The notes beneath the pieces were generated by a model, which had not been told where the DNA came from, did not search any database, and saw only the letters and a program-made list of their open reading frames with translations. Both the position numbers and the translations under genes were made by a program. 51,676 nucleotides of DNA, from assembly GCA_002155895.1 (NCBI GenBank), contig MUMD01000207.1:1-51676 (forward strand), written 5' to 3'. Source of the DNA: Streptomyces rochei (GTDB lineage: Bacteria; Actinomycetota; Actinomycetes; Streptomycetales; Streptomycetaceae). Positions 17,349 to 25,300 of this stretch are shown in pieces (position 1 is the first letter of the stretch; every line of letters starts with the position of its first letter).

Positions 17349-18554
17349 ATGACCGTGTGGGACGACCTCGTCGGGCAGGAGAAGGTGAGCGAGCAGCTCG
17401 CCGCCGCCACCCGGGACGCCGACGCCTTCGTCACCGCCGCCGCGGCCGACGGACCGCTGCCCGAGGCGTCGAGCATGACGCACGCCTGGCTGTTCACTGG
17501 GCCCCCCGGCTCCGGAGTGACGCAGACCGCGCGGGCCTTCGCCGCCGCCCTCCAGTGCGTGAGTCCGGACCGGGCGCTCGGCGGGGCCCCCGGCTGCGGC
17601 TTCTGCGACGGCTGCCACACCGCCCTCGTCGGCACCCACGCGGACGTCAGCACGGTGACCGCCGTGGGCGCGGAGATCCGCGTCGGCGACATGCGGGACA
17701 CCGTCCGCAAGTCCTTCACCTCACCGGCGAACGGCCGCTGGCAGATCATCCTCGTCGAGGACGCCGAGCGGCTGAACGAAAAATCCGCCAACGCCGTCCT
17801 CAAGGCGGTCGAGGAGCCCGCCCCCCGGACGGTGTGGCTGCTGTGCGCCCCGTCCATCGAGGACGTGCTGCCCACCATCCGCTCCCGCTGCCGCCACCTC
17901 AATCTGCGCACGCCCTCGGTGGAAGCCGTGGCCGACATGCTCGTACGCCGGGAGGGCATCGAGCCGGCCGTCGCCGCCGCGGCGGCCCGGGCCACCCAGG
18001 GCCACGTCGACCGCGCCCGGCGCCTGGCCACCGACCCCGCCGCCCGCGAACGCCGGGCCGCCGTGCTGAAGCTGCCGCTGCGGGTCGAGGACATCGGCGG
18101 CGCGCTCAAGGCGGCCCAGGAGCTGGTGGACGCCGCGGCAGCCGACGCCAAGCAGCTCGCCGAGGAGATGGACACCAAGGAGACCGAGGAGCTGAAGGCG
18201 GCCCTCGGCGCCGCCCAGGGCGGCCGGCTGCCGCGCGGCACGGCAGGCGTGGTCAAGGAGCTGGAGGACAACCAGAAGCGCCGCCGCACCCGCACCCAGC
18301 GCGACAGCCTCGACCTCGCCCTCGGCGACCTCACCTCCTTCTACCGCGACGTCCTCGCCCTCCAGCTCGGCTCCCGCGTGGCGATCGCCAACGCCGACGC
18401 CGAGGACACCCTGGAGCGCGTCGCCCGAGCCGGCACCCCGGAGGCCACGCTCCGCCGCATCGAGGCGATCGCGGCCTGCGGCGAGGCACTGGACCGCAAT
18501 GTGCCGCCGCTGCTGGCAGTGGAGGCCATGACGATGGCGCTGCGAGCGGGCTGA
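17349..18554 (+). CDS. holB: DNA polymerase III subunit delta-prime
   Basis: A 401-residue clamp-loader AAA+ protein. N-terminal VWDDLVGQE is typical of DnaX/HolB. The Walker A region reads GPPGSGVTQTA, with Val in place of the ATP-binding Lys, as expected for the non-hydrolysing delta-prime subunit. A zinc-knuckle-like GCGFCDGC with an earlier Cys follows. VEDAERLNEKSANAVLK and TIRSRC give the sensor 1 and arginine-finger SRC motifs. It loads the beta clamp together with delta and DnaX. ATG 17349 is preceded by GAAGGACGG. Confidence 0.93.
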   Translation: MTVWDDLVGQEKVSEQLAAATRDADAFVTAAAADGPLPEASSMTHAWLFTGPPGSGVTQTARAFAAALQCVSPDRALGGAPGCGFCDGCHTALVGTHADVSTVTAVGAEIRVGDMRDTVRKSFTSPANGRWQIILVEDAERLNEKSANAVLKAVEEPAPRTVWLLCAPSIEDVLPTIRSRCRHLNLRTPSVEAVADMLVRREGIEPAVAAAAARATQGHVDRARRLATDPAARERRAAVLKLPLRVEDIGGALKAAQELVDAAAADAKQLAEEMDTKETEELKAALGAAQGGRLPRGTAGVVKELEDNQKRRRTRTQRDSLDLALGDLTSFYRDVLALQLGSRVAIANADAEDTLERVARAGTPEATLRRIEAIAACGEALDRNVPPLLAVEAMTMALRAG

Positions 18555-18634
18555 GCCCGTTGACGACGTAACTCGTACGTGGCACGTCCAGCACGCTGAG
18601 CGCCCACACGGTCGCGGAGAGTTACGCTCGCTGA

Positions 18635-20254
18635 ATGCACACAAGGCGCACCCACCGCAGGACCCGCATCGGCAGGACCCGTACCGGAGCCACGCTGCTC
18701 GCCGCCGCGCTGCTCGCCACCGCCTGCTCGGCCGGTGGCGCGTCGACGTCCGCCGGCCCGGCGGCGGCCGAGGCCGCGGGGGCGACGAAGGCGGCGCGGA
18801 CCGCGCTGGCCGCGCTGCCGCAGGCCACGCCTTCCGCGCTGACGCCGTACTACGAGCAGAAGCTGAAGTGGCGCGACTGCGGGGTCCCGGGCTTCCAGTG
18901 CGCCACCATGAAGGCCCCGCTCGACTACGCGAAGCCCTCCGAGGGGGACGTCCGCCTCGCCGTGGCCCGGAAGAAGGCCACCGGCCCGGGCGAGTGGCTG
19001 GGCTCCCTGCTGGTGAACCCGGGCGGCCCGGGAGGCTCGGCGATCGGCTACCTCCAGCAGTACGCGGGCATCGGCTACCCGGAGGAGGTCCGCGCCCGGT
19101 ACGACATGGTGGCGGTCGACCCTCGGGGTGTCGCCCGCAGTGAGCCCATCGAGTGCCTCGACGGCCGCGAGATGGACGCGTACACGCAGACGGACGTCAC
19201 GCCGGACGACCAGGGCGAGACGGACGAGCTGGTCGGGGCGTACCAGAAGTTCGCCGAGGGCTGCGGGGCGGACGCGCCGAAGCTGCTGCGGCACGTGTCG
19301 ACCGTCGAGGCTGCCCGGGACATGGACATCCTGCGGGCGGTGCTCGGCGACGAGAAGCTGACCTACGTCGGCGCCTCGTACGGCACGTTCCTCGGGGCGA
19401 CCTACGCCGGCCTGTTCCCGGACCGGGCGGGCCGCCTGGTCCTGGACGGCGCGATGGACCCCTCCCTGCCCGCGCGCCGCCTGAACCTGGAGCAGACGGC
19501 CGGCTTCGAGACGGCCTTCCAGTCCTTCGCCAAGGACTGCGTGAAACAGCCCGACTGCCCCCTCGGCGACAAGAACACCACCCCCGACCAGGTCGGCAAG
19601 AACCTCAAGGCGTTCTTCGACGACCTGGACGCCGAGCCGATCCCCACCGGGGACGCCGACGGCCGCAGGCTCACCGAATCCCTCGCCACCACCGGCGTCA
19701 TCGCCGCGATGTACGACGAGGGCGCCTGGCAGCAGCTGCGCGAGTCCCTGACCTCGGCGATCAAGGAGAAGGACGGCGCCGGTCTGCTGGTGCTCTCCGA
19801 CAGCTACTACGAGCGCGAGGCCGACGGCGGCTACAGCAACCTGATGTTCGCCAACGCCTCCGTGAACTGCCTCGACCTCCCGGCCGCCTTCTCCACCCCG
19901 GACGAGGTGCGCGAGGCGCTCCCCGAGTTCGAGAAGGCGTCCCCGGTCTTCGGCGAGGGGCTGGCCTGGTCCTCCCTGAACTGCGCCTACTGGCCGGTGG
20001 AGCCCACGGGCGAGCCGCACCGCATCGAGGCCGCCGGGGCCACCCCGATCGTCGTGGTCGGCACCACCCGCGACCCGGCCACCCCCTACCGCTGGGCCGA
20101 GGCCCTGGCCGGCCAGCTCTCCTCCGGCCGCCTCCTCACCTACGAGGGCGACGGCCACACCGCCTACGGCCGGGGCAGCGCCTGCATCGACTCCGCGATC
20201 AACACCTACCTGCTGCGGGGCACGGCCCCCGAGGACGGCACACGCTGCTCCTGA
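18635..20254 (+). CDS. exported alpha/beta hydrolase, TAP-family tripeptidyl aminopeptidase
   Basis: A 539-residue protein. A twin Arg-rich leader and hydrophobic stretch end in LLATAC, a plausible but atypical lipobox, so it is probably a membrane-anchored lipoprotein. The hydrolase core has the oxyanion loop NPGGPGGS, the nucleophile elbow VGASYG (Ser248) and VVAVDPRG before it. The C-terminal TAP-like domain supplies Asp in TTRDPATPY and His in YEGDGHTAYG. Relatives SlpD/SlpE and Tap of S. lividans cleave N-terminal tripeptides outside the cell. A TACGCT hexamer ends 6 nt before the ATG, so the mRNA may be leaderless. Confidence 0.92.
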   Translation: MHTRRTHRRTRIGRTRTGATLLAAALLATACSAGGASTSAGPAAAEAAGATKAARTALAALPQATPSALTPYYEQKLKWRDCGVPGFQCATMKAPLDYAKPSEGDVRLAVARKKATGPGEWLGSLLVNPGGPGGSAIGYLQQYAGIGYPEEVRARYDMVAVDPRGVARSEPIECLDGREMDAYTQTDVTPDDQGETDELVGAYQKFAEGCGADAPKLLRHVSTVEAARDMDILRAVLGDEKLTYVGASYGTFLGATYAGLFPDRAGRLVLDGAMDPSLPARRLNLEQTAGFETAFQSFAKDCVKQPDCPLGDKNTTPDQVGKNLKAFFDDLDAEPIPTGDADGRRLTESLATTGVIAAMYDEGAWQQLRESLTSAIKEKDGAGLLVLSDSYYEREADGGYSNLMFANASVNCLDLPAAFSTPDEVREALPEFEKASPVFGEGLAWSSLNCAYWPVEPTGEPHRIEAAGATPIVVVGTTRDPATPYRWAEALAGQLSSGRLLTYEGDGHTAYGRGSACIDSAINTYLLRGTAPEDGTRCS

Positions 20255-20268
20255 CCACCCGGAAGCGC

Positions 20269-20309
20269 TCGTACCGGCCCCGGGACCCGGGCCCGTGGGG
20301 CCGGTACGA
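20269..20309 (+). terminator. terminator after TAP-family gene
   Basis: A 13-bp stem (20269-20281 with 20297-20309) has an inner GGGCCCGGG-like loop and lies 15 bp after the stop codon. Confidence 0.8.
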
Positions 20310-20372
20310 AGCACCCCCGGAAACTGTGTAGACTTACCGACGTCGCTGATCGCACCATGGTGCACACGGCAC

Positions 20373-20449
20373 GCCGCCTTAGCTCAGATGGCCAGAGCAA
20401 CGCACTCGTAATGCGTAGGTCTCGGGTTCGAATCCCGAAGGCGGCTCCA
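20373..20449 (+). tRNA. tRNA-Thr (anticodon CGU)
   Basis: A full cloverleaf can be drawn. Acceptor GCCGCCT (20373-20379) pairs with AGGCGGC (20439-20445). The anticodon stem ACGCA/TGCGT closes the loop CTCGTAA with anticodon CGT at 20407-20409, reading ACG. The T-arm contains GGTTCGAATCC. The CCA end is encoded (20447-20449). The 3' half serves as integration site for the element that follows. Confidence 0.96.
20404..20447 (+). repeat. attL, 44-bp core in tRNA-Thr
   Basis: This 44-bp segment, from the anticodon stem to the first C of CCA, is repeated exactly at 25257-25300. tRNA 3' halves are typical attachment sites for tyrosine integrases. Here the gene stays intact because the left copy keeps its native 5' half. 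Confidence 0.93.
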
Positions 20450-20453
20450 TTGG

Positions 20454-20489
20454 AAGCCCAGCCCAGACCCTGTCTGAGCTGGGCTTTTT
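20454..20489. terminator. hairpin with U-tract between tRNA-Thr and int remnant
   Basis: AAGCCCAGC (20454-20462) pairs with GCTGGGCTT (20478-20486) and is followed by TTT. It can end the tRNA transcript on the plus strand, and the complementary hairpin ends the integrase reading from the right. A sequence-related hairpin sits beside the right att copy. Confidence 0.8.
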
Positions 20490-20492
20490 AGT

Positions 20493-21238
20493 TCAGGCGT
20501 GCGGGTCGGCGCAGCCGTGCCGCCACGTGAGCCGCTGAAGCTGCCACTCCGGGCGGAACAGCTCCGCTTCCAGGTCGACGTACGACCAGCGCAGCCCGAG
20601 CGTCTCGCCCTGTCGGAACCCCATGCCGACACCGACGATCCACCGCATGAACGTAGGACGCTTCGCTGCGGCTTCGAGGAAAGCCTTCGCCTCCTCCTTG
20701 GTGAACGGGTTGGCCTCGGTCTCGTCAATGCTCGGCGGGTCCACGAGCGTGGCGACGTTCTCGCCGACGACGCGCCGGCGGTGGGCGATCTTCAAGGCGC
20801 GGGACAGGATGCGGTGCACCTTCACGACGTGGGAAGGAGCGTGACCGGCGTCGAGCATGGCCCGGTACATCCGCTCCAGGTGCTCAGGCTGCAACTTGTC
20901 GATGCGGTGCTTGCCGACGCCGGGGATGATGTCATTCCGGGTCTTCGACCAGTAGTCATCGAGCGAGCGCGGCTTGAGCTTCAGGCTCGCGATGTCGGTC
21001 AGGTAGGTCTCCATCCACACCGCGACCGTCGGCTTACGGCCTGCGGCGGGCGCGCGTCCCTGGTCCCGCTGGCGCTCCAGCTCCTTCACTTTGCGCTTGA
21101 TCTCGGCTTCCGTCCGGGCCCGGCGGTGGCGTCGGTCGGGCCCGCCGTCGCTCTTTACACCCATCGTCACGCGGGCGTGCCACCAGCCGCGGCACCGAAG
21201 TAGATGGATGACTCCAAGTTGGGCTTGCGGGGGCTCAT
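20493..21238 (-). pseudogene. int: tyrosine recombinase/integrase, frameshifted and C-terminally truncated
   Basis: ATG 21238 follows GGAGGAGC and starts MSPRKPNLESSIYFGA, an N-terminus usual for Streptomyces site-specific integrases. That frame stops at 21167. The homologous reading resumes one frame away with GWWHARVTMGVK, so one base was probably lost near 21183-21193. The SAM-like core-binding domain follows (YLTDIASLKLKPRSLDDYW onward). The catalytic domain begins with GMGFRQGE, containing the first active-site Arg, and then ends at a stop after TWRHGCADPHA. The HxxR and Tyr boxes are missing. About 248 codons remain of an enzyme normally near 380-460. It is almost certainly inactive. 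Confidence 0.88.
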
Positions 21239-21255
21239 GTGCTCCTCCATGCGGC

Positions 21256-21286
21256 AGGCGCCCCGAGCGAGATGCTCGGGGCGCCT
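21256..21286. terminator. hairpin between xis and int
   Basis: A perfect 13-bp stem AGGCGCCCCGAGC (21256-21268) with its complement at 21274-21286, 5-nt loop, is followed by TTT on the plus strand. It separates xis from int and could attenuate integrase transcription. Confidence 0.7.
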
Positions 21287-21304
21287 TTGGTGACGTGTTC
21301 AGGA

Positions 21305-21535
21305 TCAGTTGGGCAGCGGGGCGAGGTTGGCCACGTAGGCTTCGAGGTCGGTACGCCGGATGCGGTGCGTACGACCCAACTTGATGTACTTCAGTGCACC
21401 TTCGGCCATCAGCTCGTAGACCGTGGAACGGCCGATGGCGAGTGCTTCGGCGGCTTCTTCGGGCTTGTACAGGAGCCGGTCGACGGGAGCGGTGATCGCT
21501 GTACTTATCCAGGCGTCTCCTAAAGGCTTGGGCAC
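21305..21535 (-). CDS. xis: excisionase-like helix-turn-helix protein
   Basis: A 76-residue protein. LLYKPEEAAEALAIGRSTVYELM is the winged HTH of the HTH_17/excise family, followed by the wing LGRTHRIRRTDLEAYV. Such proteins bind att arms and direct the integrase toward excision. It lies directly upstream of int on the same strand, the standard order in actinobacterial elements. The start is GTG 21535; an internal start nearer the domain is possible. The protein looks intact although its integrase is broken. Confidence 0.88.
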   Translation of the reverse strand: MPKPLGDAWISTAITAPVDRLLYKPEEAAEALAIGRSTVYELMAEGALKYIKLGRTHRIRRTDLEAYVANLAPLPN

Positions 21536-21634
21536 TGTCAGGGTTTGCGCCTGTCCGAGGTGCGGATTTCTGCGTCACCGTCATCAGGTACGACGTTTCG
21601 GCAGAGTGAGCACGTCCCACAGGAGCGAACCAGA

Positions 21635-22309
21635 GTGAAGGCCCTGCGAAGTATCGACTCGACGCTTCCGCGGAACCAGCGCCCGACCAGGGTCTGGTAC
21701 ACGTCCTACGGGTCCAACATGCATTTGGACCGGTTGGCCGCCTATATCAAGGGCGGCCAGCCGCCAGGGGCAGCAAGGGAGTATCCAGGTTGCCACGACC
21801 GGGCTATTCCTACTCGGTCCATTCCCGTGGAACTCAACGGCGCGATGTACTTCGCAACCGAGTCACCGGTCTGGGGAGGCGGCCGTGCCTTCTATGATCC
21901 ACACGCGATCGGGCGTGTCCTCGCTAGGGCGCACCTGGTGACTGCGCAGCAATTTGCCGACATCGCGGCTCAAGAGATGTATCGCGAACCAGGTACGGAT
22001 CTCGACTTGGTCGACGCCTTGGCCCGGGGGCGCGCTGTGCTGGGAGAAGGCCGCTACGAAACGCTCGTATGCGCGGGTCAGATCGACGGCTTGCCCGTTC
22101 TGACCTTCACCGCTCCCTGGGGCATGGATGATGTTCCGTGGGTTAGCCCTTCCGCCGCCTACGTGCGCTTTCTGGCCTCTGGCCTACTGTCTGCCAGCGC
22201 TTGGGACGTGGAAGCCGTCGCCTCGTATGTCGCGGCGTGTCCTGGGGCGGCAGGCCACTGGTCGACTGAAACCATCACTGATCTTTTGCTTGACGGAACG
22301 CCGACGTAA
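21635..22309 (+). CDS. gamma-glutamylcyclotransferase-fold protein (cargo gene)
   Basis: A 224-residue protein. WYTSYGSNM at about residues 21-29 is the substrate-loop signature of the GGCT/AIG2 fold. The body (AMYFATESPVWGGGRAFYDP, AHLVTAQQFADIAAQEM, LVCAGQIDGLPVLTFT) matches a Streptomyces family often auto-annotated as histone deacetylase, a label I do not support from sequence. Substrate unknown. GTG 21635 with AGGAG at 21621-21625 is preferred; a reading frame open from 21545 has no ribosome binding site. It is divergent from xis and carries acquired-looking codon use. Confidence 0.75.
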   Translation: MKALRSIDSTLPRNQRPTRVWYTSYGSNMHLDRLAAYIKGGQPPGAAREYPGCHDRAIPTRSIPVELNGAMYFATESPVWGGGRAFYDPHAIGRVLARAHLVTAQQFADIAAQEMYREPGTDLDLVDALARGRAVLGEGRYETLVCAGQIDGLPVLTFTAPWGMDDVPWVSPSAAYVRFLASGLLSASAWDVEAVASYVAACPGAAGHWSTETITDLLLDGTPT

Positions 22310-22332
22310 ACCCCAGTTACAGGGTTGGTCCG

Positions 22333-23811
22333 TTACTTAGCCTTTCCCGTACCATCTAGTTGTTGTGCAAGCGCACTAATCTGAGCCTCAAGGCTGTTCA
22401 CTTCGTTCATCGCTGAGTGGAGATGGTTTCGTCTCGCCTCGGCTTCTCTGGCCAACCTATCCCGAACGTCCGCCGGCGCGTCTGAGTCTACTTCGCGCGC
22501 CGCTGCCTCGCTTTCCATGGCCCTGCGATGCGCTATCTCCCGTTCCATCCTTGCCATCTCTAGCAATTCCCTCAAGTCGGTCAGTTCCTTCATCAGGAGG
22601 CGGTATTCATTGCGCGCATTCTCCTGCTCGGTTGAACCGCTGTCACCGCTTGTTTCACTTTGAATGGCGAGCACGAATTCATTGAAGGGTGGCAGGTGGT
22701 CAGCCGGGAGCGTAAAAGTAACGTCGTCCCCCGAACCCCTCTTGCGGCCCTTCGTCATTGCGCGAAGAATCCGGTCATTCACCGCAAGTGCGGCTCGATC
22801 AGAGTCGGTCTTCATCCTGTCCGGCAGGCTCAAGATGTCTTCGGTATTGCTTGAAACCTTGTTGAGGATGTCCGTGAACATGCGCCTAGGTAGTGTGACG
22901 AGCATGGTTTCACTAGTGCTCACGTCCCGGATGTTCCTTGCTTGCTGCATAGTTGACTGACTCACCGATGCTCCCAGTACTTCCTTCGCCATGCCAAGGA
23001 AAAGCGGAAGCTGAGTCATCAGGAAATCACGGTTACATCGTTCTCCGAATTCCCGCATGAGCTCGGGTCGAGCCCCTACGACGTAACCGGCTTCTTTTTG
23101 AACCCAGTCCGGCTTGACGTCATTCGTCACCAGAAGGACAGGCGTTTCGCGACCCGCCGCCTCTCTCAGTAGCTGTTCCCATACAAAGAAGTCACCATGT
23201 GCATTCTCCGGCTTCCCTGCATCTCTGTAACCCGGCGGTATTTGTTCAGCGGCACGCTCCTGGAAGGCCGTAACAAGCGTGTCTGACTCCTCTTCTGAAA
23301 AAGGGTCACCTGTCTTGCCGTCTAAGACTTGGGCGAGGGTGGAAAGGATCGGATCATTACGGACAACCTTCGCTAGCGATAGATCGAAAGCGTCCGAATG
23401 GCGCTGAATCTCAGTAGAGACCTTCTCGAAGGCGTCATTGATAGGTGCCGTGAGAAGCTGCTTATCGGCGTCGCTCATTGAGCAGCGTTTAGCTAGTGTC
23501 TGAACCTCCTGCAGTGCCTTATTGCGGATACTTTTAAGGTTCTCTGGCACGGAAGTGTAGAGATCCAAATGTTCGCGTACAGCGTCGAAACGACGCTTGT
23601 GATATTCCTTTACTACCTGATGGGGAACCCACAAGCGTTTACCCAGCTGTGCCAAAATGTCGAGCAACTCTTGACGCGCCTGTGGCGTAAATCTATAGAG
23701 CTCCAGCAGGACATTAGTGTCCACGACGATTAGATAGCTTTTGACGGCTTCCCTGTAATCCTCGACGGGGCGCGCCCACAACCCGTCGAAGCCTCTAAGG
23801 AACGTTGACAT
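22333..23811 (-). CDS. PIN-like domain nuclease with C-terminal coiled coil
   Basis: A 492-residue protein. Residues about 25-260 form a PIN-like domain of the PIN_8 type: Asp31 in YLIVVDTNVLLELY, an Asp in GDFFVWEQLL (about 207), and Asp231 in VLLVTNDVK. These are the acidic positions that bind metal in PIN ribonucleases. Residues about 400-485 are a Glu/Arg/Ala-rich coiled coil (RLLMKELTDLRELLEMARME onward). ATG 23811 has AGGGGG upstream. Codon use is visibly AT-richer than the chromosome. No antitoxin gene is adjacent. It faces the EVE-DUF3883 gene across 261 bp. RNA cleavage in phage defence is inference. Confidence 0.82.
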   Translation of the reverse strand: MSTFLRGFDGLWARPVEDYREAVKSYLIVVDTNVLLELYRFTPQARQELLDILAQLGKRLWVPHQVVKEYHKRRFDAVREHLDLYTSVPENLKSIRNKALQEVQTLAKRCSMSDADKQLLTAPINDAFEKVSTEIQRHSDAFDLSLAKVVRNDPILSTLAQVLDGKTGDPFSEEESDTLVTAFQERAAEQIPPGYRDAGKPENAHGDFFVWEQLLREAAGRETPVLLVTNDVKPDWVQKEAGYVVGARPELMREFGERCNRDFLMTQLPLFLGMAKEVLGASVSQSTMQQARNIRDVSTSETMLVTLPRRMFTDILNKVSSNTEDILSLPDRMKTDSDRAALAVNDRILRAMTKGRKRGSGDDVTFTLPADHLPPFNEFVLAIQSETSGDSGSTEQENARNEYRLLMKELTDLRELLEMARMEREIAHRRAMESEAAAREVDSDAPADVRDRLAREAEARRNHLHSAMNEVNSLEAQISALAQQLDGTGKAK

Positions 23812-24072
23812 GTGATACCCCCTATCCCCTTGGGCAGGATATATGACCAACATCAGGTCGCGGTGTCGGTTCTAGGCATCTGTTAAGGAGAGCGAGTCTC
23901 GCCTGCGTGGGGTGAGCCCTGGGGGACGCAGCTGCAACAGTGCCCTTGTGCGGCTTTCGGGGCGAAAAGGTCGCTTTGTCGGTCGCTGTGAGAGAGGCGA
24001 ACGTCCGAGCCGCGGGAGTCGCTAGACCTGGCAGGATCACCCGTAGCCCGATGCTGAGAGTTAGGGGGGATC
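23812..24072. promoter_or_regulatory. divergent promoter region of PIN and EVE-DUF3883 genes
   Basis: A 261-bp noncoding gap separates the two divergent genes. Both have strong G-rich ribosome binding sites next to the start codons (PIN: AGGGGG; EVE gene: AGGGGGGA at 24063-24070). I see no convincing paired -35/-10 or operator. The shared region would allow coordinated expression. Confidence 0.4.
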
Positions 24073-25107
24073 ATGGCCATAAACAGGTGGTGGAGACACG
24101 ATCCAAACGAGCGTTACTGGCTGGAGATCACAAACCGCGAGGACATCGGTACCAACCTGCTGGCGCCCCAAGCCAACGATCGGGGCGAGGAGTATTGGTC
24201 CTACGCGCTCGTACGTGAGGTACGGCCCGGCGACCTCGTGCTGCACTGGGACAAGAACCACGGGCCTGGTGTGGTGGGGTACTCCCACGCTCGGGGGGAG
24301 GCCTTCGCCTCCACGATCATCTGGCAGAGCCGGGGGACCTACGGTCGGCAGCGGGGTGCGTCTGGTCCAGAACCCGCCTGGGAAGCGCCCTTGAGCGGCT
24401 ACCGGAAGTTGAAACGCCCGGTGACTCAGGCTCGCCTCAGGGAGATCGAAGCCACGATTCGGGGCCTGCGGGACCAGCTGGCGGAGGTAGTTGCGGGGCC
24501 GCTCTACTTCCCCTTTGCGTTGTCAGATACCCGGACGCTCCGTGCTGCGCAGGGCTACCTGACCAAGCTTCCGCGAGCACTGGTCGAAGCACTCCCTGAG
24601 CTACGGGAGTTGCGCCAGACGGCCGTCTCTGAGCCCCATGAGCCGGAAGCCGTCGACCTGTCGCCCGCTTCGCTGCTTAAGCCGCGCAGGGTCACCGGTT
24701 ACGGCCGTCAGCGAGACGTACGGCGACGTCAGGCCGTGGAGCGGTACGCGATGGAGCTCGTCCTCAGCCACTACCGCTCAAACGGCTATGAGGTTGAGGA
24801 CGTAGGTGCTCATTCGCCCTGGGACATCACCGCGCGCAAGAAGGGCGCTGAGGTTCACATAGAGGTGAAGGGCAGCACCACCACCCGCGAGGTAATCGAC
24901 CTAACTGAGGGGGAGGTCCGCCATGCGGAGGGCGTCGCCACCTGCCTGGTGGTGATAGATCAAATCGAACTGGGTGACGACCTCCGCTGTCAGGGGGGCC
25001 GGTGGCGCTCATGGAGCGAGTGGTCACCAGCGCGAGGCGATCTTGTTGCCACTGCTTACCGTTATCCGCTACCAGAGGGAGGCCGCGAGGGTCGACCATC
25101 TGTGTAG
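24073..25107 (+). CDS. EVE-like reader fused to DUF3883 PD-(D/E)XK nuclease
   Basis: A 344-residue protein. Residues about 5-110 (RYWLEITNREDIGTNLLAP, VREVRPGDLVLHWD, GVVGYSHARGE) look like an EVE/PUA-like domain, which reads modified bases in type IV restriction enzymes. Residues about 225-320 are a DUF3883 nuclease with a PD-(D/E)XK core: YEVEDVGAHSPWDITAR supplies Asp251, and HIEVKG supplies Glu264 and Lys266. The design fits a modification-dependent restriction endonuclease acting on invading DNA; this is inference from domains. ATG 24073 has a strong SD. It lies in an integrated element, opposite a PIN nuclease. Confidence 0.82.
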   Translation: MAINRWWRHDPNERYWLEITNREDIGTNLLAPQANDRGEEYWSYALVREVRPGDLVLHWDKNHGPGVVGYSHARGEAFASTIIWQSRGTYGRQRGASGPEPAWEAPLSGYRKLKRPVTQARLREIEATIRGLRDQLAEVVAGPLYFPFALSDTRTLRAAQGYLTKLPRALVEALPELRELRQTAVSEPHEPEAVDLSPASLLKPRRVTGYGRQRDVRRRQAVERYAMELVLSHYRSNGYEVEDVGAHSPWDITARKKGAEVHIEVKGSTTTREVIDLTEGEVRHAEGVATCLVVIDQIELGDDLRCQGGRWRSWSEWSPARGDLVATAYRYPLPEGGREGRPSV

Positions 25108-25256
25108 TAAGTCGGCCCCGCGGTCTCAGTGGTGGTCTCGTTTGCCGTTGTCTCCGACGTGGTCTCACCGCATCCGTCAACGTCCGGTAGACCGTCTGAC
25201 CAGGACGTGTGAAGCACAGCGAACGGCGACGGACGCCACTGGATCAAGATCGGACA

Positions 25257-25300
25257 ACTCGTAATGCGTAGGTCTCGGGTTCGAATCCCGAAGGCGGCTC
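25257..25300 (+). repeat. attR, 44-bp duplicate of tRNA-Thr 3' half
   Basis: An exact copy of 20404-20447. The 5' half of the tRNA is not present here, so this is not a functional tRNA. Identity stops at 25301 (T instead of C). Confidence 0.93.

Larger units (their letters stand above)
20450..25256. mobile_element. 4.8-kb integrated element at tRNA-Thr, integration module broken
   Basis: The segment between the two 44-bp att copies carries int (broken), xis and three cargo genes: GGCT-fold, PIN-like nuclease and EVE-DUF3883 nuclease. No replication, transfer or capsid gene is present, so it is a remnant or a small passenger island. Cargo codon use is less GC-biased than that of the chromosome, most clearly in the PIN gene. 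It probably cannot excise without a helper integrase. Confidence 0.88.

Noticed and set aside
14084-18334. A 1416-codon minus-strand reading frame opposite tmk and holB
   Set aside because: It is antisense to two well-supported genes, has Arg/Pro/Gly/Gln-biased composition and no recognisable domain. High-GC third positions leave such frames open.
22333-23811. VapC-type toxin of a toxin-antitoxin pair
   Set aside because: The PIN protein is about four times the VapC length and has no small antitoxin gene directly upstream; the upstream gene is divergent.
25257-25300. Second tRNA gene
   Set aside because: Only the 3' half is present; no D-arm or 5' acceptor strand precedes it.
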